Of a DNA stretch of 64,000 nucleotides, positions 40,201 through 48,651 are shown piece after piece. A program made the translations under genes and the position numbers. The notes below the pieces were generated by a model, which searched no databases, was not told the DNA's origin, and saw only the letters and a program-made list of their open reading frames with translations. Source of the DNA: CAMEON01 sp045128275 (lineage in GTDB: Bacteria; Bacillota; Clostridia; Oscillospirales; CAG-272); the NCBI GenBank assembly GCA_045128275.1, contig JBGVRH010000051.1, positions 12,549-76,548 on the forward strand. The letters run 5' to 3'. How positions within the stretch are numbered: position 1 is the first letter of the stretch; the number at the start of each line of letters is the position of its first letter.

Positions 40201-41054
40201 AGGTAGGTCTTGGTGAAATCGAATTCCAAATTGCACCGCTCAGCAATGCGGACGGTGTTCTCAATGGCACCGGGATAGCGGGAGAAGAGCATCTCCATCT
40301 CCCCCGTGTCCTTGTAGTAGAATTCGTCGGTGGCAAAGCCCACCTTGCCGTCCTCGCCAACGGTGCGCCCCGTCTGGATACAGGTCAGCACCTCCTGCAT
40401 GTAGGCGTCCTCGCGGCGGAGGTAGTGGCAATCGTTGGTAGCCACCAGCGGGAGGTCGCACTCCCGCGTCAGCCTCATGAGAGCGGGGAGGATCTGCCTC
40501 TCCTCGAGGAGGTTGTGGTTCTGGATCTCGATGTAGTAGTTCCCCGCTCCGAAGACGGCGGACATGGTGAGGGCGGCGTTCTTGGCCCCCTCGTAGTCCC
40601 CCGCCAAGAGCCGCTTGGGGATGTCACCCGACAAACAGGCCGACAGGGCGATCAGACCCTTGTGGTGGCGGCGCAACAGCTCCATATCCACGCGGGGACG
40701 GCCGTAAAAGCCCTCGGTAAAGCCCGCCGAGACCAAAGTCATGAGGTTTTGGTAGCCCTCCATATTCTCGCAGAGGAGGACGAGGTGGTTGTAAGCCCCC
40801 TCGCGGCCCTGCATACCCGTCTTGTCGAAGCGGGAATTGGGGGCGACATAGACCTCACAGCCGATGATGGGCTTAATACCCGCCTTCTTACAGGCCTCGT
40901 AGAAGGAGACTGCGCCGTACAGCACGCCGTGATCCGTAATGGCCACGGCATCGTGACCGCACTCCTTCACCCGCGCGGGGAGGTCGGATATACGGCACGC
41001 GCCGTCCAGAAGGCTGTATTCGGTGTGGAGGTGAAGATGGACGAAGGTGCCCAT
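37248..41054 (-). CDS. dnaE: DNA polymerase III subunit alpha (DnaE type)
   Basis: A 1268-residue replicative polymerase. The PHP domain opens with FVHLHLHTEYSLLDGACRI and contains AITDHGVLYG; the polymerase active site is MPDIDVDFCYNRRDEVI with PGRGSGAGSLVAY before it; HhH (LNKRQVEALIKAGAFD) and OB-fold (RVKIAGIVSGV) regions follow. Between the OB fold and the end lies an unusual Pro-rich linker (about residues 1105-1205) with four tandem 16-residue units beginning KPAYNPYESM. This is longer than the usual 1150-1180 residues of clostridial DnaE. AAAGGAG precedes the ATG. Confidence 0.96.
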   Translation of the reverse strand: MGTFVHLHLHTEYSLLDGACRISDLPARVKECGHDAVAITDHGVLYGAVSFYEACKKAGIKPIIGCEVYVAPNSRFDKTGMQGREGAYNHLVLLCENMEGYQNLMTLVSAGFTEGFYGRPRVDMELLRRHHKGLIALSACLSGDIPKRLLAGDYEGAKNAALTMSAVFGAGNYYIEIQNHNLLEERQILPALMRLTRECDLPLVATNDCHYLRREDAYMQEVLTCIQTGRTVGEDGKVGFATDEFYYKDTGEMEMLFSRYPGAIENTVRIAERCNLEFDFTKTYLPKFPCPDGLAAGEYLARLTEEGLSRRVRDGQIVFDDGKHSEQAYRDRIAYELGVIGSMGYDDYFLIVQDYVNFAKSKDIPVGPGRGSGAGSLVAYCIGITEVDSIAFDLLFERFLNPERVSMPDIDVDFCYNRRDEVISYVADKYGRDHVSQIITFGTLAARAAIRDSGRAMGMSYADVDVVARAVPQELGITIKEALRLPDLKALYEGSEAVKKLVDTAMSLEGMPRNASVHAAGIVITDRPVCDFVPLAVNNGTTVTQYDMDTVAKLGVLKFDFLGLRYLTIMHDAEAQVRESDPDFSLDRVPLDDPETYELISRGQTLGVFQLESGGMRQMLTGLKPRAIGDIEAAIALYRPGPMEAIPRYIANREDPSLVKYPSPLLEPVLSSTYGVTVYQEQVMSIFRVMAGYTYGHADIVRRAMSKKKASVLEAERADFVAGAEKNGMTHVEAEKLFDDMGSFANYAFNKSHAAAYALISYRTAYLKAHHPGAYFAALLTSVLGNQPKMAEYTAECAKYDIQVLPPDINESQMDFHATQTGRGGHIRYGLLALKNVGEAFLRAILNERRRKPFASFEDFLDRLSGHDLNKRQVEALIKAGAFDTLPHHRAQLLAVFETMIDTLSAKNRANLEGQMDMFSMAEDIIDTAPSFSYPEVRPHTLREMLMLEKEASGMFFSGQLLDDFSKCVEALQPMQISEIVPAGESVDGNAGETDTPALPDRARVKIAGIVSGVTLKTTKKEERMAFFTVEDSGGVIECLAFPKTFTQYGEIIEADEAVFVEGNLSVREEESPKILVSVMGKLVDNAHFNGAPKPAEKPASKPAPAPTVKPQQTTPAPKPATEGKPAYNPYESMPSSQAPKPAYNPYESMPSAQTSKPAYNPYESMPSAQTQKPAYNPYESMAAPKPAPKPTPAAPPQKLYLRVPDREGEAYKKALNLAEIFCDGTTAVIFYDMSDGKYYASNLRMKATPFVLTRLEGILGKENVVAK
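37500..37682. repeat. Four-copy 48-bp tandem repeat inside dnaE
   Basis: Each unit encodes KPAYNPYESMPS plus four variable residues (SQAP, AQTS, AQTQ); the last copy is partial. The unit is in frame and lies in the linker before the C-terminal domain. Confidence 0.9.
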
Positions 41055-41076
41055 GGGCGGTCTCCTTTCTAAGTTT

Positions 41077-41314
41077 CAAATTTGGGTTTGTCGGGCGGAG
41101 CCCGTCACGCCCGTAGGGCATATCGCGCCCGAAGGGCATATCTCGCCTGCAAGGCAAATCGTGCCCGAAGGGCATCTCGCAAACTCCTAAAAAGGCTGAT
41201 TTCGCCTAACGGCGAGCGATATGCGCTTCGCGCGAGATATGCCCGCTGGGCGCGATATGCCCGTTGGGCGCGATATGCCCTTCGGGCGTGAACAGACCGC
41301 TAAACCGCAATTTA
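41077..41314. mobile_element. MITE-like element with GGGC palindrome array
   Basis: Ends CAAATTTGGGTTTGTCGG (41077-41094) and, inverted, TAAATTGCGGTTTAGCGG (41297-41314) match those at 33429-33659. The interior is an array of about ten units combining an ATATCGC-type spacer with palindromes such as GCCCGAAGGGC, GCCCGTTGGGC and CGCTTCGCG. Unit spacing is irregular. It separates dnaE from the upstream 90-residue protein gene, whose stop codon lies in the right end. Confidence 0.75.
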
Positions 41315-41584
41315 CTGTTCGGGCAAAACCTCTTTCGCTCGGTAGATCAGACTCGCATTCCCTTTCTTATCCACCACCAAAATGGCCTGCTCTGCCTCCC
41401 CCTCCTCATCCACGATGCGGAAGGGCTCGCGGCGGGCGGCCTTCAAGGACAGAAAGCCTGCGGACAGGACGAACTCGTCCCCGTCCAGGGTGACGGTCAT
41501 TTTCCCCGTGAATTTATTGAGGGAATAGGTAACGGTATGGGTGGGCGCATCGGCAGGGATGCGCCACGTAATGATTTTCGCCAT
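41312..41584 (-). CDS. Hypothetical protein ending in a repeat element
   Basis: A 90-residue, strand-rich basic-acidic protein (MAKIITWRIPADAPTHTVTY...GKMTVTLDGDEFVLSAGFL). No family was recognised with confidence. It follows folD by 9 bp in the same operon, with GAGGAT before the ATG. The stop codon is formed inside the terminal repeat of the downstream element, so the original C-terminus may have been altered. Confidence 0.6.
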   Translation of the reverse strand: MAKIITWRIPADAPTHTVTYSLNKFTGKMTVTLDGDEFVLSAGFLSLKAARREPFRIVDEEGEAEQAILVVDKKGNASLIYRAKEVLPEQ

Positions 41585-41593
41585 GGATCATCC

Positions 41594-42448
41594 TCACTTG
41601 GCGGCCGCCTCGGTGGCGGCGGTCAGGGTGTTCTGCATGAGCATGGTGATGGTCATGGGGCCCACACCGCCTGGGACGGGGGTGATGTAGGAGGCCTTGG
41701 GCGCGACGGTGGCGAAGTCCACGTCACCCGTGAGCTTGCCGTCAGCCTTGCGGTTCATGCCCACGTCGATGACCACGGCCCCCTCCTTGACCATGTCTCC
41801 CGTGACGAAATCGGCCTTGCCGATGGCCACAACCAGAATATCGGCGCGGCGGGTCACCTCGGAGAGATCCTTGGTGCGGCTGTGGCAGATGGTCACGGTG
41901 CCGTTGGCCTGGAGCAGGAGCATGGCCATGGGCTTGCCCACGATGTTGGAGCGGCCCACCACCACGCACTCCTTGCCTGTGCAGTCGATGCCGGAGCGGC
42001 GGATCAGCTCCATGACGCCTGCGGGAGTGCAGGGGAGGAACTTCTGGTTCCCAATCATAATTCTGCCGACGTTATAGGGATGGAATGCGTCCACGTCCTT
42101 CTTGGGGTCGATGCGGAGCAGGATGGACTCCTCGTTCAGATGCTTGGGCAGAGGCAGCTGGCAGAGGATGCCGTGGATGGCGGGGTCGGCATTGAGCTTG
42201 TCCACCAATGCCTCCAGCTCCTCCTGTGTGGTCTCCTCTGGCAGCTCGTAGGCCTCGGAGTAGAAGCCCACCTCCTCGCAGGCTCTCCGCTTGTTGCGGA
42301 CGTAGACCTGGGAGGCGGGGTCGGTGCCCACGATGATCACCGCCAGACCGGGGGTGATGCCCGTCTCGGCAATGAGCTTTTGGGTATTTTCCTTGATCTC
42401 CCCGCGGACGGCGGCGGAGATGGCTTTTCCGTCGATGATGTTGGCCAT
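41594..42448 (-). CDS. folD: Bifunctional methylenetetrahydrofolate dehydrogenase/cyclohydrolase
   Basis: A 284-residue FolD of standard length. The catalytic region shows YVRNKRRACEEVGF (active-site Tyr and Lys), PLPKHL, and D near KDVDAFHP; the NAD(P)-binding motif is VVVGRSNIVGKPMAMLL, and the end has TPVPGGVGPMTITML. It interconverts methylene-, methenyl- and formyl-THF for one-carbon metabolism. AAAGGAG precedes the ATG; lgt lies just upstream. Confidence 0.97.
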   Translation of the reverse strand: MANIIDGKAISAAVRGEIKENTQKLIAETGITPGLAVIIVGTDPASQVYVRNKRRACEEVGFYSEAYELPEETTQEELEALVDKLNADPAIHGILCQLPLPKHLNEESILLRIDPKKDVDAFHPYNVGRIMIGNQKFLPCTPAGVMELIRRSGIDCTGKECVVVGRSNIVGKPMAMLLLQANGTVTICHSRTKDLSEVTRRADILVVAIGKADFVTGDMVKEGAVVIDVGMNRKADGKLTGDVDFATVAPKASYITPVPGGVGPMTITMLMQNTLTAATEAAAK

Positions 42449-42462
42449 GGTCTGATTCTCCT

Positions 42463-43506
42463 TTATTCGGTATCGGTATCGTCCGCGGCGGTGTTCTCGC
42501 CGTCGGCGGTCGGGAGGGGAGACCCCTCCTCTGCGGGATCGGCGGTATTCTCCTCTGCTTGGGTCTCGGCGGCGTTCTCAACGCCATTCTCAGCGGTATC
42601 CTCGGCGTCAGTCTCGGTCGCAGCCTCCCCCTCGGCGGGCACAGCCTCCGCCCAGCGGACGGTGAGCCACTTATCCAGCTTGCCCTTGCTTGCCAGCACG
42701 AAGCCCGCGATCATGAGGCCCATGCCCGCGATGAAGCAGAAAGCACCCACCACCTGGGAGATGCGGAAGGGACCCACGTAGAGGCTATCGGTGCGCAGAC
42801 CCTCAATGAACATCCGCCCAAAGCCGTACCACGCGAAGTAGGTGAGGGCCATCTGACCGTTGAACTTTTTCTTGCGGTAGATGCAGGCAATGAGGATAAA
42901 GCCCGCGACATTCCACAGGGACTCGTAGAGGAAGGTGGGGTGGTAGTAGTGCATGGTACTGCCCGTGTGGGTGTAATCCGAGATCAGACCCATGCGGAAG
43001 GGGTAGAGGAGGCTCCCCTCGGCCACCTCGTAGCCGAAGGCCTCACCGTTCATGAAGTTGCCCCAACGGCCGATGGCCTGGGCCAGCATGACACCGGGGC
43101 CTACGGCATCCATGACCTTCAAGGGGTTGATCTTCTTGTACACCGCCGTCAGCACCAGGGCGGTACAGCCCGCGATGATGCCGCCGTAGATGGCCAGACC
43201 TCCCTCCCACACGGCGATGACGTCGATGAAATTCTTGTACTCATGGGTATCCAGGGTGGTCACCACGTAGTAGAGGCGGGCGCCCAGGACACCGAAGAGG
43301 ACGGTGAAGATGCCCATGTCCAGCACGTCGTCGGTGGTAAAGCCCTCTCTCTTGGAGCGGATGATGGCGTGGACAAAGGCGGCCACGATACCCAGCATGA
43401 TGATGACGCCGTACCAGTAGATGGGCTTACCGAACAGCTCAAAGGCCACGCGGTCGACCGAAAACTCGCCGATGCCCAGGCCGGGGAAGGATACTGTGGT
43501 GCTCAT
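42463..43506 (-). CDS. lgt: Prolipoprotein diacylglyceryl transferase with acidic C-terminal tail
   Basis: A 347-residue polytopic membrane enzyme. Lgt signatures are LGARLYYVV, GGLAIYGGIIAG, IGRWGNFMNGEAFG (the catalytic RWGNF region) and HPTFLYESLWN. It attaches diacylglycerol to the lipobox Cys of lipoproteins, several of which are encoded in this window. The core ends near residue 270; the last 65 residues are a low-complexity tail of A, E, T, D, as in some clostridial Lgt proteins. AAAGGAAAAC precedes the ATG. Confidence 0.96.
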   Translation of the reverse strand: MSTTVSFPGLGIGEFSVDRVAFELFGKPIYWYGVIIMLGIVAAFVHAIIRSKREGFTTDDVLDMGIFTVLFGVLGARLYYVVTTLDTHEYKNFIDVIAVWEGGLAIYGGIIAGCTALVLTAVYKKINPLKVMDAVGPGVMLAQAIGRWGNFMNGEAFGYEVAEGSLLYPFRMGLISDYTHTGSTMHYYHPTFLYESLWNVAGFILIACIYRKKKFNGQMALTYFAWYGFGRMFIEGLRTDSLYVGPFRISQVVGAFCFIAGMGLMIAGFVLASKGKLDKWLTVRWAEAVPAEGEAATETDAEDTAENGVENAAETQAEENTADPAEEGSPLPTADGENTAADDTDTE

Positions 43507-43533
43507 AGGTTTTCCTTTCCGATCCCACAGGGA

Positions 43534-44865
43534 TCAGTCGGTAGCCTCGGTGGGGAGGATGACCGACAGGGTGTACTGACTGTCACGGAAGGCCTTGGAG
43601 AAAAGCTCCGTAACGTCGCGGTAGGTGATGCTATCCATCACCGCAAAGAAATCGTAGGCGCAGAGGCCGTCCTGGGCGTAGCTGCCCAACAAGGAGGCAA
43701 TGTCCTCGGTGGTGTCGAAGGTGGCCACGAGATCGGCGTAGACCACCCGCTTGGCCCGCTCGAAATCCTCTCGGGGCAGTCCCTTCTCACGGACACGCTC
43801 CACGAAGGACAGGAAGGCGGCCATAACCTCGTCGGGGTCATCGCATTCCCCCGACAGATCGAAGTAGCCGTAGGCGAAGGAGGCGGGCAGGCGGGGGGAG
43901 TCCCCCACCAGAAAGCCGTAGGACGTGCCGGGGCTGACCAGCCCTCTTTCAAACAAGTCGCTGTAAAAATCTCCCGCGTGGGAGAACAGGGTCTCGCACA
44001 GCACCGAGACCGTCATGTCCCGCTTCCACAAAGCCTCGGCACCTGCGGGCGGGTCGGGGTACTTGATCCCGATGGAGAACAGGGGCTTGGCCACTTGGCG
44101 GTAGGCCACGGTGCGGGGAGTAAAGGCGGCGGGGGACACCCGCACGCGGGGAGCGGTGATCCCCACGGGGAGCGGCTCTTTTTCGGGGAGGCCCGCCATG
44201 ACCGATTCCGCCGTAGCCAGGATCTCCTCGGCCTCCACCCGTCCGCAGACCGTCAGGATCATGTTGTCGGGGCGGTAGAAGGTGTCGAAGGCCTCCCGCA
44301 GGACGGCGGGGGTGATCCGACGGATGGAGGACAGGCTGCCGCAGATCTCCTCACGGACGGGATGACGGCCAAAGAGGGCCGTTCTCGCGGCGGCCGAGCA
44401 TCTCTCCCAGGGGTCGTCGGCATTCATGCGGATCTCCTCGGCGATGATCCCCCGCTCTCTGGCCACCGATTCGGGGGTGACGTACAGGGAGGAGACCATG
44501 GAAAGGAGGGCCTTCAGCCCCTCGGTAAAGCGGTCGGTGCAGGAAAAGTAGTAAACGGTGCGATCGTGGGAGGTGTATGCGTTGGACTCGGCACCCATGG
44601 CGGCGAAATCGTCGTCAAAGCTGTCGCTCCCCCCGTAGAGGTCGGGGTCACGCTCGAACATCTTGTGCTCCAGGAAATGGGCGGTGCCCATGGGGAGGGT
44701 ACGCCCTCCCGAAAAACGATCCATGGAGCCGTAGCCCACGCTCACGGCGGCATGGTAGGTGTGTCTGTCCTTGGGGCAGATCAGGACACGGAGACCGCAG
44801 GGGAGTCGGGTCTCGGTGTAGCTCTCCTCCAGCCGCTCACAGGTGTGCAGGATGGGATCAGTCAT
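43534..44865 (-). CDS. M16-family zinc metallopeptidase (YmfH-like)
   Basis: A 443-residue M16 (pitrilysin) peptidase. The inverted zinc motif HFLEHKMF supplies two His and the catalytic Glu, and a downstream Glu lies in the RGIIAEEIRM segment. Paired with the upstream M16 protein, which lacks this motif, it matches the YmfF/YmfH couple of Bacillus and clostridia, which some annotations associate with EF-P modification. The ATG overlaps the upstream stop by 8 nt (ATGACTGA). Confidence 0.9.
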   Translation of the reverse strand: MTDPILHTCERLEESYTETRLPCGLRVLICPKDRHTYHAAVSVGYGSMDRFSGGRTLPMGTAHFLEHKMFERDPDLYGGSDSFDDDFAAMGAESNAYTSHDRTVYYFSCTDRFTEGLKALLSMVSSLYVTPESVARERGIIAEEIRMNADDPWERCSAAARTALFGRHPVREEICGSLSSIRRITPAVLREAFDTFYRPDNMILTVCGRVEAEEILATAESVMAGLPEKEPLPVGITAPRVRVSPAAFTPRTVAYRQVAKPLFSIGIKYPDPPAGAEALWKRDMTVSVLCETLFSHAGDFYSDLFERGLVSPGTSYGFLVGDSPRLPASFAYGYFDLSGECDDPDEVMAAFLSFVERVREKGLPREDFERAKRVVYADLVATFDTTEDIASLLGSYAQDGLCAYDFFAVMDSITYRDVTELFSKAFRDSQYTLSVILPTEATD

Positions 44866-46177
44866 CGTAGTCCTCCTCCTCTTCCCCGCAGGCGGTGCCG
44901 TTGAGGAAGAATACCGTGTCGGGCAAAAACGTCTTGGCGACCTTCGCCACATCGGCGGGAGTCACCTCCAGGATACGGGAAAGCTCATCCTCGGGGGTAT
45001 CGGGGGTACCGTTCAGAAGGCGGTTCAGAGCAAAGACCTCCAGGGAGGACTGGCTGTCCCCCATCTGGCGGTAGGCGTTCTGCAGGGAGAGCTTGGCCAG
45101 CTCCACCTCCTCGGCGGTGATGCGCCCCTCTTGGATAGCCGTCAGCTCGGCGCGGATGGCATCCTCGGCCTCGGCGCGGTTCTCGGGGCTGATTCCGCAG
45201 GAGACCCAGAGGATGCCCTTGGTCATATCCAGGGCGGAATCACAGAAGTAGCAGAGTCCCCGCTCCTCCCGCACGTGACGGAAGAGCCGCGAGCTCTGCA
45301 TGACCCCGAACAGCTCGTTGCAGACGGCGTAGGCCGCCAGCGCGTCGGGGGAATGCTTCAGAGTGGTGAAGTTCTCCCCGCAGGACCAGCCCATGCAGAG
45401 CTTGCCCTGGCTCACCTCCATGTCCTCCGACACGGCGCGAGGGGCGACGGGGGGGATGTGGGGGGGTGTGGGCGGGGTATGGATCAAGGCGGGAGTCCAA
45501 CCGCCAAAGGCCTCGTCCCATGCGGCGGCCACGGTCTCTGCCGAGGCCCGTCCCGTATAGAAGACCTCCATGCGGGTGGCGTTCAGCAATGCCTGGTGGT
45601 GAGCCGTGACCTCATGGACGGTCATGGCCTCTACCTGCTCCACGGTACCGCCGATGGACAGGCCGTAGGGCTCCCCTTCGCACATGATCTCGCGGAGGCG
45701 GTTGCCCGCGTAGGCGCGGGTATCGTTGCGCAGGGAGCGAAGGCTGTCGCAGAGGGCGATCTTCTCGGCCTCTACGGCGGCTTTACGGAGGCAGCCGTCT
45801 CCGTCTCGCAGAGGGCGCAGGATCATATCCGCCAGCAGCTCCATGACCCCGCCCAAAATGTCCATGTGGGCATCCGCGGGGGGCAGGAAGGCCTGCTCGG
45901 GCATTTCGGCGGTGTAGCACACCACGTGGTTGTCCCCGTGGAGGTAGTTGCGGATGGTGAGGGTGGTGCCGTACAGCTCGTCCAGGCGGCGGTTGAGGAG
46001 AGCCAAGCGGGGGTAATGCTCGCTTCCCCGTCGGTAGATCCCAAAGAGCAGGGTAGTCAGCGGAGAGCCGTTGGGGTGGGCGGGCATCACCGTAAAGAGG
46101 CTGAGCCGCGCCGTCTTGAAGCGTCCGTCACGGGTGTGGCGGAGGGTGGCGGCGGGGTTGAGGGTGATCTCAGTCAT
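44858..46177 (-). CDS. M16-family protein lacking the zinc motif (YmfF-like)
   Basis: A 439-residue M16-fold protein: FKTARLSLFTVMP...LLNRRLDELYGTTL at the N-terminus and REERGLCYFCDSALDM in the second domain. No HXXEH motif is present, so it is probably the non-catalytic partner of the following M16 peptidase. It starts within the mazG stop region by an 8-nt overlap (ATGACTGA), the same device used at the next junction. No signal peptide; cytosolic. Confidence 0.88.
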   Translation of the reverse strand: MTEITLNPAATLRHTRDGRFKTARLSLFTVMPAHPNGSPLTTLLFGIYRRGSEHYPRLALLNRRLDELYGTTLTIRNYLHGDNHVVCYTAEMPEQAFLPPADAHMDILGGVMELLADMILRPLRDGDGCLRKAAVEAEKIALCDSLRSLRNDTRAYAGNRLREIMCEGEPYGLSIGGTVEQVEAMTVHEVTAHHQALLNATRMEVFYTGRASAETVAAAWDEAFGGWTPALIHTPPTPPHIPPVAPRAVSEDMEVSQGKLCMGWSCGENFTTLKHSPDALAAYAVCNELFGVMQSSRLFRHVREERGLCYFCDSALDMTKGILWVSCGISPENRAEAEDAIRAELTAIQEGRITAEEVELAKLSLQNAYRQMGDSQSSLEVFALNRLLNGTPDTPEDELSRILEVTPADVAKVAKTFLPDTVFFLNGTACGEEEEDYDD

Positions 46178-47003
46178 GCTTGTGCTTGATCCCATCCCAG
46201 ATCTCGTCCAGCTCGGCCATGGTCAAGGTCTCCATGTCCTTCCCCGCCTCCATGACGGCGTTCTCCACCTTCTCAAAGCGGTCGATGAACTTGTTGGTGG
46301 CGTGGAACAGAGCCTCCTCGGACTTGACCCCCAGCTTGCGGGCCAAGGACGTGACGGTGAGGAGCAGATCTCCCAGCTCCTCCTCCACGGCGGCCTGATC
46401 TCCCGACGCGGCGGCGGCCTTCACCTCGGCGATCTCCTCGTCCAGCTTCTTATACACCTCGTCGGCGTTGGCAAAGTCAAAGCAGGCAGCCTTCTTACCC
46501 ACCTTCTGGGCACGCATGAGGGCGGGGTACATGGGCGGGATGGCGCGGAGCTTGTCGGTGACGGTGACTCTCTGCTTCTCCTCTCCCTTGATGGCCTCCC
46601 AGTTCTTCAGCACCTCGGCGGAGTTCTCCACCTCGACGGTGCCGAACACGTGGGGATGGCGGTGGATGAGCTTGGCGCAGATGTCATTGGAGACCTCGGC
46701 CATGCCGAAGACGTCATTTTCCTGCTCGATGCGGGCGTGGAAGACCACCTGCAACAGCACGTCTCCCAGCTCCTCCCGAAGGAGGACGGGATCCTCGGTG
46801 TCGATGGCCTCGATGACCTCGTAGGTCTCCTCAATGAAGTCATTGCGGATGGACTTATGGGTCTGCTCCATATCCCAGGGGCAACCACCCTCGCTTCGGA
46901 GAAGCTCCACGACGGTCACAAGGTCGTCGAAGGTGTAGGGGGCGTTCTTTTCCAGCAGGTAGCGGACGTTTGCGTCCCGCTGTTCTTTGGTCAGCTTATT
47001 CAT
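46170..47003 (-). CDS. mazG: Nucleoside triphosphate pyrophosphohydrolase MazG
   Basis: A 277-residue MazG with two MazG domains. The first has GGCPWDMEQTHKSIRNDFIEETYEVIEAI and REELGDVLLQVVFHA (the EExxE metal sites); the second has EEELGDLLLTVTSLARKL. It hydrolyses NTPs to NMP and pyrophosphate, cleaning the nucleotide pool. The start overlaps the SpoVB-like flippase gene by 8 nt (ATGAATAA). SpoVB-like/MazG adjacency recalls yabM-yabN of Bacillus. Confidence 0.96.
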   Translation of the reverse strand: MNKLTKEQRDANVRYLLEKNAPYTFDDLVTVVELLRSEGGCPWDMEQTHKSIRNDFIEETYEVIEAIDTEDPVLLREELGDVLLQVVFHARIEQENDVFGMAEVSNDICAKLIHRHPHVFGTVEVENSAEVLKNWEAIKGEEKQRVTVTDKLRAIPPMYPALMRAQKVGKKAACFDFANADEVYKKLDEEIAEVKAAAASGDQAAVEEELGDLLLTVTSLARKLGVKSEEALFHATNKFIDRFEKVENAVMEAGKDMETLTMAELDEIWDGIKHKHD

Positions 47004-48600
47004 GATGTAGTTCCTTCTTTTTATCTATAGGTAATTGTTTTCCGAGTAAAAGTGCGATCAGCAGCCCCGCTCCGTAGAGGCAGGCCACCGAGGCAACGGT
47101 ACAGACCGTATGAAATGAGGTCACGGTCTGCCAGTCAAGCAGGGCGCGCAAAAGCTTGGTCAAGGTCACCGCTCCCACCGCCATGCCTGCGGGAAGTGCC
47201 ACAACGGACAATCCCCCGCGGAAAGACGGGAGCATATCGGGGGCGTAGCGGGCGATGAAGCCCAGATTGCAGATCACGATGACGGTATCGCAGAGCAGAG
47301 AGCTGACGGGCGCGCCCGCCATGCCCCAGCTCTCCCGCCCCAACAGAATATAGGCGGTGATGATCTTTGCCCCCACTCCCAAGAGCATGGAGACAATGGG
47401 CTTGTGGGCCTTTCCCGCGGCCTGGAGCATAGCCCCCGTGACCGTGGTCAGACAGGCGGCGGGGACAGATAATCCCAGACAGGAGAGCCACGGCGCGGCC
47501 TGGGCTACCGCCTCGGGCTGACCCCGAAACAGGAGGCTCAGGATATCCTCGGCAAAGACGGCGATCCCCAAGGCTGCGGGGAATGCCAACATCAGCGTCA
47601 CCCCCAAGGCCGAGGAGGCTGTTTTTTTCAGCTCGGGGATGCCCTCCCTTCCCTTTTTCAGAGCCGCCGACAGGGCGGGAGTGGCGGAGAGAGCCACCGA
47701 CGTAGTCAAGGAGGGCAGGATGTTGAACACGGGCACCGCCAGGGTGGAGTAGCACCCGTACAGGGAGGTCGCCTCGGCGGCGGTGTAGCCCACGGCCTGC
47801 AAACGGCGCAGGATGAGGGCGAGGTCGATGCACTTGGTGAGGCTGATGATCCCCGCGCTCACCGTGACGGGGATGGCGGTGGCCAGCAGGGGCTTCAGGA
47901 TGGGACAAGACTCACCCCGCGGAGTGACGGCGGGCAGAGGCTCGCGGCGGTCGGTCAGGGTCTTGTGGCAGAGGAGGTACATCACCGACAGGGCGGTGCC
48001 AACGGTCAGCCCCAGAACGGCATAGGCGGCGGCCACGGGGAGGGTCTCTCCTCTTGACTGAGCCAGACCCGCGAAGGCCAGCCCCAGAAACAGCTTGCCC
48101 GCCGCCTCCATGACCTGGGAGATGGCGGTGGGGAGCATCTGCCCCTTGCCCTGGAAGTAGCCCCGAAAGGCCGAGGACAGGCAGATGAGGAAGACGGTAG
48201 GAGAGATGGCCCGCATACAGGCGGCGGACAGGGGACTGCCCAAAAGGAATGCGAAGGGGGCGGATAAGCCCCACAGCAGGAGAGTCCCGAGGCCCCCCAC
48301 CCCCGCAAAGAGGGCGAGAGCCACCCGAAAGACCCGTCCCGCATCGTGTGAATTGCCCTCGGCCTCAAAGGAGGCGATGAGCACCGACATGGCCACGGGA
48401 AGCCCCGCCGTGGAGATGACGCAGAACAGGGCGTAGAGCTCGTAGGCGGTGTTGAAATACCCCATGCCCTCGGTGCCGAGGTAGTTCAGAAGGGGGATGC
48501 GGTAGAAAAGTCCGATGACCTTGACGATTAGGGAGGACAGGGTCAGGATCCCCACCCCCGAGAGGAAGGAGGGGCGTTTGGTCTTTTGGTTTGGAAGCAT
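46996..48600 (-). CDS. SpoVB/MurJ-like polysaccharide flippase
   Basis: A 534-residue membrane protein with about 14 helices, starting FLSGVGILTLSSLIVKVIGLFYRIPLLNYLGTEGMG, the conserved opening of SpoVB-type MOP-superfamily flippases. Members move lipid-linked cell wall or cortex precursors across the membrane. Its pairing with mazG matches yabM-yabN. GAGGTATGCC precedes the ATG. Confidence 0.9.
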   Translation of the reverse strand: MLPNQKTKRPSFLSGVGILTLSSLIVKVIGLFYRIPLLNYLGTEGMGYFNTAYELYALFCVISTAGLPVAMSVLIASFEAEGNSHDAGRVFRVALALFAGVGGLGTLLLWGLSAPFAFLLGSPLSAACMRAISPTVFLICLSSAFRGYFQGKGQMLPTAISQVMEAAGKLFLGLAFAGLAQSRGETLPVAAAYAVLGLTVGTALSVMYLLCHKTLTDRREPLPAVTPRGESCPILKPLLATAIPVTVSAGIISLTKCIDLALILRRLQAVGYTAAEATSLYGCYSTLAVPVFNILPSLTTSVALSATPALSAALKKGREGIPELKKTASSALGVTLMLAFPAALGIAVFAEDILSLLFRGQPEAVAQAAPWLSCLGLSVPAACLTTVTGAMLQAAGKAHKPIVSMLLGVGAKIITAYILLGRESWGMAGAPVSSLLCDTVIVICNLGFIARYAPDMLPSFRGGLSVVALPAGMAVGAVTLTKLLRALLDWQTVTSFHTVCTVASVACLYGAGLLIALLLGKQLPIDKKKELHHE

Positions 48601-48651
48601 GGCATACCTCGCGGAAAGGATTCCCTACAAGGTATGCCCAAGGCTTTGCTT

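Noticed and set aside
37194..41072. A 1292-codon open frame on the plus strand opposite dnaE
   Set aside because: Shadow of dnaE caused by high GC at third positions; its product is a low-complexity Gly/His/Leu-rich sequence without motifs.
41100..41290. Possible CRISPR array
   Set aside because: The units vary in sequence and spacing and are palindromes with short spacers of 5-10 bp; there are no cas genes. It is a palindromic repeat array.
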